Positions 1 through 5,152 of a stretch of 5,152 bases of DNA are shown in pieces. The position numbers and the translations under genes are program-made. The DNA comes from JAKFWI01 sp050246435. GTDB lineage: Bacteria; Pseudomonadota; Alphaproteobacteria; Caulobacterales; Aquidulcibacteraceae. The stretch is taken from contig JBFWWB010000161.1 of the NCBI GenBank assembly GCA_050246435.1, positions 1-5,152 of the forward strand, read 5' to 3'. The first letter of the stretch is position 1, and the number at the start of each line of letters is the position of its first letter. The notes under the pieces were generated by a model. It searched no databases and was not told the origin of the DNA. It saw only the letters and a list, made by a program, of their open reading frames with translations.

Positions 1-16
1 GACGCTCTTCCGATCT
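1..16 (+). other. Probable Illumina read-1 adapter remnant at contig end
   Basis: The first 16 bases, GACGCTCTTCCGATCT, are identical to the 3' end of the standard Illumina read-1 (P5-side) adapter. The match starts exactly at base 1. The GACG before GCTCTTCCGATCT fits the read-1 arm and not the read-2 arm, which has GTG there. A chance 16-base match at the very edge is very unlikely. These bases should be treated as non-genomic, and the native sequence probably begins at base 17. The remnant happens to keep the downstream reading frame open, so it is easily mistaken for coding sequence. Confidence 0.88.
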
Positions 17-234
17 ATCTCTTCGCGATCGCCGAAAATGACGACAAATCCGCGCCGGATGTGAAGGACGTGCTGCGCGATACTTTCGCACAGGCGAGCT
101 TGCCGGCGGAGATCGAGGTTTACGCCGGCGCGATGCACGGCTGGTGCGCGATCGATTCCGCCGTCTACAACCAACCCCAGGCCGAGCGCGCCTGGGCGCG
201 GCTGTTGGCGCTGTTCGAAAGGGCGCTAGCCTGA
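1..234 (+). CDS. Dienelactone hydrolase family protein, C-terminal fragment
   Basis: This is the 3' end of an alpha/beta-hydrolase of the dienelactone hydrolase (DLH) family: 77 codons in frame 1, then TGA at 232-234. The N-terminus, with the nucleophile-elbow Cys or Ser, lies outside the window. Two DLH landmarks are visible. The strand plus acidic turn 'FAIAENDD' (fragment residues 8-15) should hold the catalytic Asp, and 'YAGAMHGWC' (41-49) holds the catalytic His (H46). The rest is the usual C-terminal helix rich in Ala, Leu and Arg. The family hydrolyses esters or lactones in the cytoplasm; the substrate cannot be told from this piece. The first five codons and the first base of the sixth come from the probable adapter, so residues 1-5 (DALPI) should not be trusted and Y6 is uncertain. 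The gene converges with the VOC gene on the other strand. Confidence 0.85.
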   Translation, partial: DALPIYLFAIAENDDKSAPDVKDVLRDTFAQASLPAEIEVYAGAMHGWCAIDSAVYNQPQAERAWARLLALFERALA

Positions 235-244
235 GGCGAACGTT

Positions 245-622
245 TTAAGGCGCTTCTTGCGCCAGGCTCAGCAGGTTGCCGTCCGGATCGCGGAACCAGG
301 CGACGCGCGCGCCGTCCGGCGCGGTCCAAATCCCGTGCGCGTCGTGCTGAAGAAACGCGTAGCGCTCGAACGTCACGCCCTTGGCCGCGAGCCCGCGCGC
401 GACCGGCTCGATCGCATCCACGGTGAAGCCCAGAACCGCGTAAGGCGAAGGCGCCACGCCCGGCGTCTTCGCTACGCGCAGCGGCGCCCCGCCGACCTCA
501 AATATCAGTGCGAACATATCTTCCGATAGCAGCGGCAGGCCCAGAATGTCGCGATAGAAGGCGCGCGCCGCATCAGGCGCCGCGGTGGCTGTCATTGCTT
601 GCAGGCGAGCGGCGGCGAGCAT
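245..622 (-). CDS. VOC family (glyoxalase/bleomycin-resistance fold) protein
   Basis: This 125-residue protein has the length of a single vicinal-oxygen-chelate domain made of two beta-alpha-beta-beta-beta modules. Module 1 carries the typical 'FYRDILGLPL' helix-turn (residues 22-31) and a strand at about 37-51. Module 2 starts at about residue 61 ('YAVLGFTVD') and ends in the diagnostic 'FRDPDGNLLSL' (110-120). No signal peptide is seen, so it is cytoplasmic. Members include glyoxalase I, ring-cleavage dioxygenases and antibiotic-binding proteins; none of these activities can be assigned. The usual metal-ligand positions seem unfilled: Q8 stands where the first-strand His is expected, and S119 near where the final Glu would be. 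That favours a ligand-binding or non-metal role, although my alignment is by eye. The ATG at 620-622 is preceded by GGAG with 8-nt spacing, which supports this start over the internal Met10. The gene diverges from the mlaE operon. Confidence 0.87.
   Translation of the reverse strand: MLAAARLQAMTATAAPDAARAFYRDILGLPLLSEDMFALIFEVGGAPLRVAKTPGVAPSPYAVLGFTVDAIEPVARGLAAKGVTFERYAFLQHDAHGIWTAPDGARVAWFRDPDGNLLSLAQEAP
249..263. other. Small GC hairpin at the convergent gene ends
   Basis: GGCGC (249-253) and GCGCC (259-263) form a perfect 5-bp stem around a 5-nt loop. The hairpin lies over the last codons of the VOC gene, beside the 10-nt gap between the two converging stop codons. On the minus strand the stem is followed only by TTAAAACG, and on the plus strand no T run follows it. 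It could help end transcription of the VOC gene, but it is a poor match to an intrinsic terminator. Confidence 0.25.
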
Positions 623-798
623 GGGCGAAGCTCCGGCGGGGCGCCCTCTATCGCGCGCGCGCCGCTTTCCGGCAACGCTCCGCGGGCGGACGATGCGCGC
701 GGGTTAACCACGAAAGCGGCGCCCGAGAGGGGAACGTTGTTCTGTCAGCGGCTTTTTCTGTTAGCTGTGAGCGTCGGAACGGCGCGAAGCGAGGGGCG
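623..798. promoter_or_regulatory. Divergent intergenic region between VOC gene and mlaE operon
   Basis: This 176-bp stretch separates two divergent genes and should contain both promoters. It holds a perfect 11-bp inverted repeat (659-669 and 712-722). Between the arms are a smaller dyad, TCCGC-GG-GCGGA (679-690), and the palindrome GGTTAACC (702-709). The stretch at about 735-770 is the least GC-rich part and the most likely place for a plus-strand promoter, but no convincing -35/-10 pair can be read. The operon's ribosome-binding site lies at the right edge, with GAGGGG at 791-796. Confidence 0.5.
659..722. repeat. Perfect 11-bp inverted repeat in the intergenic region
   Basis: GCGCCGCTTTC at 659-669 is the exact reverse complement of GAAAGCGGCGC at 712-722, with 42 bases between the arms. 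The arm centres are 53 bp apart, close to five helical turns, so both arms would face the same side of the helix. The repeat lies wholly in non-coding DNA between divergent promoters. It could be a pair of operator sites, or a long-looped stem in the mlaE leader if transcription starts upstream. The pairing is seen directly; any function is inference. Confidence 0.5.
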
Positions 799-1929
799 AT
801 GCCGGCGAGAAACGCCGCCTTTGACCTGCAGGAAACCGACAGGGGCCCGGTCCTCGCCGTCAGCGGCGATTGGACCGTATGGACGCTTGCGCCTATCGAG
901 GAGGCGCTGCACGACCTGAGCGAGCGTTTGGCCGGAGCGGCCGCGGTGCTCGACGTGACGCGCCTTGGCGAGGTGGATGTGGCGGGCGCCTATGTGCTGG
1001 GGCGCGCCGCCGGCGGCGGCCAGGCCGAAGCGCCGGCCTTCATCGGCGAAAACGACGCTTTGCGGCGTCTGCTCGAGACCGCCCGCGCGGCCGAACAGCC
1101 GGCGCTGGCCCCCGACACGCGCCCCGGCGGCTGGACCGCGCTGCTTTCCCGCGTGGGCGAGGCGATGGCGAATTTCTTCGCCGAAGCGCTGGAGATCCTC
1201 TCTTTCCTCGGCCAGACGATCGTGACGATCGCGCGCCTCATCGCCAATCCGCGCCGCATGCGCTGGGCGGCGATGGTGCATGTGATGGAGACGGCGGGGC
1301 TCAACGCGATGGCGATCATCGCGCTGCTTTCGTTCTTCATCGGCGTCGTCATCGCCTATCTCGGCGCGCGCGTGCTGCAGGATTTCGGCGCCGTGATCTT
1401 CACGGTGGAACTGGTTGCGTTCTCGGTGTTGCGCGAATTCGGCGTGGTGATCACCGCGGTGCTGCTCGCCGGGCGGACGGACAGCGCCTTCACCGCTGAG
1501 ATCGGCGCCATGAAGATGCGCCAGGAGATCGATGCGCTGCGCGTGCTGGGCGTCGATCCGATGGAGGCGCTGGTGGCGCCGCGCGTGCTGGCGATGCTGA
1601 TCATGACCCCGCTGCTGACATTCGTGGCCGTGATCGCGGGGCTGGCCGGGGGGATGCTGGTGGCCTGGCTCGCGCTGGACGTGAGCCCCGTGCTGTTCGT
1701 CAATCGCATGCACGACAACGTGCCAGCCCGACATTTCTGGATCGGCATGAGCAAGGCGCCGGTGTTCGCCATGGTGGTCGCCGTCGTCGGTTGCCGGCAC
1801 GGCATGGAGGTCGGCGGGGACGTGGCCTCGCTGGGGCGCAGCACGACGGCCTCGGTGGTGCAGGCGATCTTCCTGGTCATCCTGCTCGATGCGATCTTCG
1901 CGCTCTGGTTCATGGAAATGGATTGGTGA
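799..1929 (+). CDS. mlaE: MlaE-type MCE lipid ABC transporter permease with N-terminal STAS domain
   Basis: This is the inner-membrane permease of an MCE/Mla-type transporter, 376 residues from ATG 799. Residues of about 8-100 form an MlaB-like STAS domain, with 'LDVTRLGEVDVAGAYVL' at 51-67. An amphipathic linker of about 115-160 follows, then the MlaE core. Hydrophobic segments lie at about 168-190, 197-224, 263-292, 320-331 and 352-371. The family signature is plain at 234-265 (EIGAMKM, QEIDAL, GVDP, LVAPR), the cytoplasmic loop that contacts the ATPase. E. coli MlaE is about 260 residues without a STAS domain; this fusion is common in Alphaproteobacteria. The frame stays open back to 508, but that part runs antisense through the VOC gene and looks non-coding. 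ATG 799 begins just before the STAS homology and has GAGGGG upstream, though with short spacing. It is the first gene of the operon; mlaF follows 13 nt after the stop. Confidence 0.93.
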   Translation: MPARNAAFDLQETDRGPVLAVSGDWTVWTLAPIEEALHDLSERLAGAAAVLDVTRLGEVDVAGAYVLGRAAGGGQAEAPAFIGENDALRRLLETARAAEQPALAPDTRPGGWTALLSRVGEAMANFFAEALEILSFLGQTIVTIARLIANPRRMRWAAMVHVMETAGLNAMAIIALLSFFIGVVIAYLGARVLQDFGAVIFTVELVAFSVLREFGVVITAVLLAGRTDSAFTAEIGAMKMRQEIDALRVLGVDPMEALVAPRVLAMLIMTPLLTFVAVIAGLAGGMLVAWLALDVSPVLFVNRMHDNVPARHFWIGMSKAPVFAMVVAVVGCRHGMEVGGDVASLGRSTTASVVQAIFLVILLDAIFALWFMEMDW

Positions 1930-1934
1930 GGGGG
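1928..1934 (+). promoter_or_regulatory. Ribosome-binding site fixing the mlaF GTG start
   Basis: GAGGGGG overlaps the TGA stop codon of mlaE (1927-1929) and sits 8 nt before GTG 1943. No comparable Shine-Dalgarno sequence precedes the in-frame ATG at 1889, which lies inside mlaE. The nearer ATG at 1935 is out of frame. This site therefore decides the mlaF start and suggests translation coupled to the end of mlaE. Confidence 0.7.
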
Positions 1935-1942
1935 ATGCATCG

Positions 1943-2743
1943 GTGAGCGCGCCCATCGCCCCTTCCGCGGCTGAAGAGCCGATCATCTCCGTGCGCGGAC
2001 TGGTGACGCGGTTCGGCGCACAGGAAGTGCATTCCGGGCTCGATTTCGACGTGCGCCGGCGCGAAATTCTGGGCGTCGTCGGCCCATCGGGCACGGGCAA
2101 ATCCGTGCTGCTGCGCGAGATCATCGGGCTCGACAAACCGGCCGCCGGCTCGATCCATGTATTCGGCGAAGACTTTCTATCGCTCTCGGAGGAACAGCGC
2201 GACGTGCTGGAGCGGCGCTGGGGCGTGCTGTTCCAGGAAGGCGCGCTTTTTTCCACACTCAGCCTGCGCGAGAATGTGGCGTTCCCGATCCGCGAGCACA
2301 CGAAGCTTTCTGGCGCGCTCGTCGATCAGCTGGCGGAACTGAAGCTCTCGCTCACCGGCTTGGCGCCGGATTCGTTCGATAAGCGGCCGTCGCAGATTTC
2401 CGGCGGCATGCGCAAGCGCGCGGGCCTGGCGCGCTCGCTCGCGCTCGATCCTGAATTGCTGTTTCTCGACGAGCCCACCGCCGGGCTCGACCCCGTCTCC
2501 GCGGAGCATTTCGATCAGCTGATCCGCAGCCTGCGCGATGCGCTGGGGCTCACCGTGTTCCTCGTCACCCACGATCTCGACACGCTGGAGGCGATCACCG
2601 ACCGCATCCTCGTGCTCTACGAAGGCAAGGTGGAGGCCATCGGGCCGATCGCGGAGGTGCGCGCCAAAGCGCGCGGCTGGGTGAAGGATTATTTCTCCGG
2701 CCCGCGCGGCCGGGCGGCGAAAGCCGCGCACGAAAGGACGTGA
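1943..2743 (+). CDS. mlaF: MlaF-type ABC transporter ATP-binding protein
   Basis: This cytoplasmic ATPase powers the MCE lipid transporter and works as a dimer under the MlaE permease. From GTG 1943 it is 266 residues, the usual size for MlaF. All nucleotide-binding motifs are intact: Walker A GPSGTGKS (47-54), Q-loop Gln98 in 'LFQEGALF', ABC signature SGGMRKR (153-159), Walker B LLFLDEP (172-178), D-loop GLD (181-183) and H-loop His210. The 'QEGALF' and 'SGGMRKRAGLARSLAL' sequences are typical of the MlaF/Mkl/TGD3 branch and not of amino-acid or metal importers. A frame extension back to 1889 would add 18 residues overlapping mlaE and is not needed for the fold. The C-terminal tail after about 245 is basic and ends five bases before mlaD starts. 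Nothing suggests loss of activity. Confidence 0.95.
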   Translation: MSAPIAPSAAEEPIISVRGLVTRFGAQEVHSGLDFDVRRREILGVVGPSGTGKSVLLREIIGLDKPAAGSIHVFGEDFLSLSEEQRDVLERRWGVLFQEGALFSTLSLRENVAFPIREHTKLSGALVDQLAELKLSLTGLAPDSFDKRPSQISGGMRKRAGLARSLALDPELLFLDEPTAGLDPVSAEHFDQLIRSLRDALGLTVFLVTHDLDTLEAITDRILVLYEGKVEAIGPIAEVRAKARGWVKDYFSGPRGRAAKAAHERT

Positions 2744-2747
2744 AGCG

Positions 2748-3695
2748 ATGGAGACGCGCGCCAATTACGTGCTGGTGGGAGCGCTGACCTTGGGGATCGC
2801 CGCGCTGGCCATGATCTTCGCGCTGTGGTTCGCGCGCGCCCAATTCAACGCGGAATACGCGATCTACGACATCGTGTTCAAAGGCCCGGTGCGCGGCCTC
2901 GCCAAGGGAGGCGAGGTGCGTTTCAACGGCATCAAGGTCGGCGAAATCACCACCCTTGAGCTGGACAAGAAGGACAAGACGCTCGTCGTCGCGCGCGTGC
3001 GCGTGGAGGCGGATACACCGCTCACCACATCCTCCGAGGCGCGCCTAGAGGCGATGGGCCTTACCGGCGTGAACCTGATCCAGCTGACCGCCGGCGATCC
3101 GAAGGATCCCCCGCTGCCGCGCAAGCGCAATCCGCCCACGCGGATTCAGGCGACGAAGGGCGCGCTCGACGATCTGGTGGCGGCGGGCCAGGACATCGCG
3201 TCCAACGCCAATCGCGCGCTGGTGGCGGTGCAGAGCGTGCTGTCGGACGAGAATGTGAAGCGCCTCAACGAAACCATCCGCCATATCGACGAAACGACCG
3301 CGATGCTCGCCGCGCGCGATGGCGCGATCGCGCAATCGGCGGAAACGGTAAAGGCGCTGCATGCGGCGGCCGACTCCGTGCGCCGCCTGTCGGATGATAC
3401 GAACGCCCGCCTGGCGCGGATCGAAGCGAAGACCGACGCGATCCTCAACGAAAGCCAGCGCGCCGCCACCGCCGTGGCCGACGCCGCCGATGGCGCGCGG
3501 CGGTTCACCACGTCCGCCGCCGACGCCGCCGATATCGCCGCCTATCAGGCGCTGCCCGATATCTCCACCGCCGCGCGCGATCTGCGCCGGCTTTCCCAGT
3601 CTCTCGACCGCCTCGCCGGGCAAGTCGAAAGCAGCGGGCCGACCAGCCTGGTGGGCGGGCGCGCGGCCAGGCCCACGATAAAGGTGAAACCGTGA
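2748..3695 (+). CDS. mlaD: MlaD-type MCE domain protein (transporter periplasmic component)
   Basis: This is an MCE protein anchored in the inner membrane and exposed to the periplasm. Such proteins form hexameric rings that guide lipids to or from the permease. It has 315 residues. One N-terminal transmembrane helix lies at about 7-28, just after 'METRAN'. A single MCE domain follows at about 38-116, with 'GPVRGLAKGGEVRFNGIKVGEI' at 46-67 and 'LEAMGLTGVNLIQL' at 100-113. After a Pro-rich linker (118-130), a long Ala-rich helical region runs from about 138 to 295, ending in a short basic tail. E. coli MlaD has about 183 residues, so this is the long-tailed type, closer to LinM-like proteins, with one MCE domain and not several as in PqiB or LetB. 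ATG 2748 has AGGA (2735-2738) at 9-nt spacing. The last codon overlaps the next start in GTGA. Confidence 0.93.
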   Translation: METRANYVLVGALTLGIAALAMIFALWFARAQFNAEYAIYDIVFKGPVRGLAKGGEVRFNGIKVGEITTLELDKKDKTLVVARVRVEADTPLTTSSEARLEAMGLTGVNLIQLTAGDPKDPPLPRKRNPPTRIQATKGALDDLVAAGQDIASNANRALVAVQSVLSDENVKRLNETIRHIDETTAMLAARDGAIAQSAETVKALHAAADSVRRLSDDTNARLARIEAKTDAILNESQRAATAVADAADGARRFTTSAADAADIAAYQALPDISTAARDLRRLSQSLDRLAGQVESSGPTSLVGGRAARPTIKVKP

Positions 3696-4369
3696 TCAAC
3701 GCCATCCGTATGCTGACGATCCTCGCTGCGGCGGGCGCGCTGACGGGCTGCATCCGCTTGCTGCCGGAGCCGCCCCCGCCCAACCGCATCTTTGCGATGA
3801 GCGCCGCCCCCGCGCCGCCCGCGCCCGCGGCGGCCGCAAAGCCGATCGTTATCGCGGTGTCCGCGCCGACGACGACGCGCGCGCTGGGCGGCGACGATCT
3901 CGCTTGGCGCAAAGACGGCGCGCTCTCGTATGTGGAGGGCGCGATCTGGGAAGGCCGCGCAGCCGATTTGCTGCAGCGTGTGCTGACTTCGACGATCGAC
4001 CGCAGCGGGCTCGTGTTCGGCGCGGTGCGCTCGGGCGACGGCCGCGCGGATGTGGAAGTGCGCTGGGATCTGTACGCGTTCGAGATCAATGAAGATGGCG
4101 ATGCGCTGGAGGCGCGGCTGCAGGCGAACGTGAAGCTCGTGGAAGCGCGCACGCGCGCGCTGATCGCCAGCATGGAGTTGGACGAGCGCGCTCCGGTGGC
4201 TGACCGCGGCGCCCGGATTGCCGCGCTCGCGCTGGAGCAAACCGCCCGCCAGGCGGCGATGAAGATCACCGCCTGGTCGGTCGCAAACGCGCCGACGCCA
4301 GCGCCGGGCCGCGCGGCGGCGCTGCTGCCTTCGCCTGGGGCTGCGCCCGCAACGCCGGCGACGCCCTGA
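3692..4369 (+). CDS. ABC-type transport auxiliary lipoprotein (PqiC/LinN-like)
   Basis: This is a predicted lipoprotein partner of the MCE transporter, 225 residues from GTG 3692. The signal is short: Arg6, a hydrophobic stretch (7-18) and lipobox LTGC with Cys20 as the lipidation site. The residue after Cys is Ile, not Asp, so it should be sorted to the outer membrane by the E. coli rule. A Pro/Ala linker (25-50) leads to a domain at about 51-197. Its 'DDLAWRKDGALSYVEGAIWEG' (68-88) and following helix, then 'ADVEVRWDLYAFEI' (119-132), fit the ABC auxiliary lipoprotein family (PqiC-like). The C-terminus (200-225) is Ala/Pro-rich and probably unstructured. AAGGTG (3681-3686) lies 5 nt before the GTG, and the GTGA overlap with mlaD suggests coupled translation. 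The later ATG at 3710 would remove Arg6 and leave too short a signal. It probably bridges the MCE ring to the outer membrane; that role is inferred from family and context. Confidence 0.88.
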   Translation: MINAIRMLTILAAAGALTGCIRLLPEPPPPNRIFAMSAAPAPPAPAAAAKPIVIAVSAPTTTRALGGDDLAWRKDGALSYVEGAIWEGRAADLLQRVLTSTIDRSGLVFGAVRSGDGRADVEVRWDLYAFEINEDGDALEARLQANVKLVEARTRALIASMELDERAPVADRGARIAALALEQTARQAAMKITAWSVANAPTPAPGRAAALLPSPGAAPATPATP

Positions 4370-4413
4370 AGGCGCGCCCCGCGCTCGTCCGTGCGCCGGG
4401 CTACATCGCGGCC

Positions 4414-5152
4414 ATGATCGCGAAAGAACGCAGTGTCCCCGGCGGCCCGCTGGTCATGGGCATCCTCAACGTCACGCCGGATTCGTTTTCCGATGGCGGG
4501 CGCTGGGACGCGCCGGCGGCCGCTCTCGATCATGCGATGGCGATGCTGGCGGCGGGGGCCGATATCCTCGACGTAGGCGGGGAGTCCACGCGGCCGGGGG
4601 CGGCGCCGGTGGCGGAGGGCGCCGAGGTTGCGCGCGTGGTTCCGGTGATCGCGGCGATCCGCGCACGCGCCGATGCGACGATCTCGATCGATACGATGAA
4701 GCCCGCCGTGGCGCGTGCGGCTTTCGAGGCCGGCGCCGCGGTCTGGAACGACGTGACCGCGCTTGCCCATGCGCCGGACTCGCTGGCGACGGCGGCGGCC
4801 CTGGGAGGCGGAGTGATCCTCATGCACATGCAGGGCGCGCCGCGCACGATGCAGGATAATCCCAGCTACGCCGACGTCGTAGCCGAGGTGGGCGCGTATC
4901 TGCGCGCGCGCGGAGAGGCGGCGCTGCACGCGGGGATCGCGCGCGAGCGCATATGGATTGATCCCGGCATCGGCTTCGGCAAGAACGTGGCGCACAATCT
5001 GGCGCTGATTGCGAGGCTGGGCGCCCTGCGCGCGGCGGCCGGCTTCAAGCTGGCCTTCGGGGCCTCCCGCAAGCGCTTCATCGCCCATGCCGCGGGCGAT
5101 GCGCCGGCGCAGGCGCGCTTGGGCGGCTCGCTGGCGGCGGCGCTGCTGGCGG
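4414..5152 (+). CDS. folP: Dihydropteroate synthase, 3' end cut by window edge
   Basis: FolP joins 6-hydroxymethyl-7,8-dihydropterin pyrophosphate to p-aminobenzoate, giving dihydropteroate in cytoplasmic folate synthesis; it is the sulfonamide target. The visible 246 residues follow the TIM-barrel order: 'LNVTPDSFSDGG' (18-29), 'DILDVGGESTRPGA' (50-63), 'SIDTMKP' (91-97), 'WNDV' (111-114), 'HMQGAPRTMQ' (138-147), 'DPGIGFGK' (183-190) and 'SRKRF' (218-222). These supply the expected pterin- and pABA-site residues N19, T59, D93, N112, D183 and K220. The final Arg-x-His motif and about 30 residues lie beyond the edge. The GGESTRPG loop looks like an ordinary chromosomal enzyme, not a mobile Sul variant. 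ATG 4414 is the first standard start after the in-frame TGA at 4201; its Shine-Dalgarno is weak. A start at ATG 4456 (Met15) would cut into the first strand. It lies 44 nt after the lipoprotein gene, with no terminator seen between them. Confidence 0.95.
   Translation, partial: MIAKERSVPGGPLVMGILNVTPDSFSDGGRWDAPAAALDHAMAMLAAGADILDVGGESTRPGAAPVAEGAEVARVVPVIAAIRARADATISIDTMKPAVARAAFEAGAAVWNDVTALAHAPDSLATAAALGGGVILMHMQGAPRTMQDNPSYADVVAEVGAYLRARGEAALHAGIARERIWIDPGIGFGKNVAHNLALIARLGALRAAAGFKLAFGASRKRFIAHAAGDAPAQARLGGSLAAALLA

Noticed and set aside
702..709. GGTTAACC as a CtrA half-site
   Set aside because: There is no second TTAA at the required seven-base spacing, so it is only an 8-bp palindrome.
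737..766. Possible sigma-70 promoter, TTGTTC (737-742) with TTAGCT (761-766)
   Set aside because: Only three of six -35 bases and two of six -10 bases match the consensus, so it is no better than chance in the AT-richest part of the region.
508..798. A 97-codon N-terminal extension of the permease starting at 508
   Set aside because: It overlaps the VOC gene in antisense, is Arg/Ala-rich without homology to STAS or MlaE, and a suitable ATG with an upstream GAGGGG lies at 799.
745..2301. Long open frame on the minus strand (518 codons) across mlaE and the start of mlaF
   Set aside because: Its composition is the His/Arg/Asp-rich pattern typical of the antisense of high-GC genes, it has no recognisable domain, and the plus strand encodes clear MlaE and MlaF motifs throughout.
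4362..4378. Possible terminator after the lipoprotein gene (CGCC-ctgaa-GGCG, next to GGCGCGCC)
   Set aside because: The stem is only four pairs long and no T run follows, so it does not look like an intrinsic terminator.
3505..5088. Long open frame on the minus strand (527 codons) across the lipoprotein gene and folP
   Set aside because: It is antisense to well-supported genes, including the conserved FolP motifs. It is Arg/Ala/Ser-rich with no fold signature, as expected from GC-biased codon positions.
4414..5152. folP as a mobile sulfonamide-resistance gene
   Set aside because: The GGESTRPG loop and the other motifs are those of an ordinary chromosomal FolP, the GC content matches the neighbours, and no integron or insertion-sequence remnants are present.

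Overview
The window reads as a short, high-GC assembly contig from an alphaproteobacterium, most likely from environmental or metagenomic sequencing. A Caulobacterales/Hyphomonadaceae-type relative is possible, but I cannot place it to genus. The basis is the strong GC bias at third codon positions, the STAS-permease fusion in the lipid ABC transporter, and the 'AENDD ... HGWC' style of dienelactone hydrolase. The first 16 bases match the end of the Illumina read-1 adapter exactly. They are probably not genomic, and they suggest that position 1 is a true contig end.

Layout: (i) 1-234 (+), the C-terminal end of a dienelactone hydrolase-family protein. (ii) 245-622 (-), a small VOC (glyoxalase-fold) protein that converges on the hydrolase with 10 nt between the stops. 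(iii) 623-798, a divergent intergenic region with a perfect 11-bp inverted repeat, presumably holding the promoters for both sides. (iv) 799-4369 (+), a tight four-gene operon: STAS-MlaE permease, MlaF ATPase, MlaD/MCE substrate-binding protein and an outer-membrane-type ABC auxiliary lipoprotein. (v) 4414-5152 (+), folP (dihydropteroate synthase), cut by the window end about 30 residues short of its expected C-terminus.

The four-gene operon is the core of the window. Its products should form an inner-membrane MCE transporter: permease dimer, ATPase dimer and a ring of membrane-anchored MCE proteins. A lipoprotein probably links it to the outer membrane, so that lipids or other hydrophobic molecules can move across the periplasm. 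The order permease-ATPase-MCE-lipoprotein matches the LinKLMN type described in sphingomonads and differs from the enterobacterial mlaFEDCB order. No MlaC shuttle and no separate MlaB are present. folP follows 44 nt after the lipoprotein in the same direction, with no visible terminator, so it may be read from the same transcript. I found no RNA genes, mobile elements or CRISPR arrays. I do not see a wholly new system here; the points of interest are the operon's hybrid architecture, the intergenic inverted repeat and the adapter remnant.
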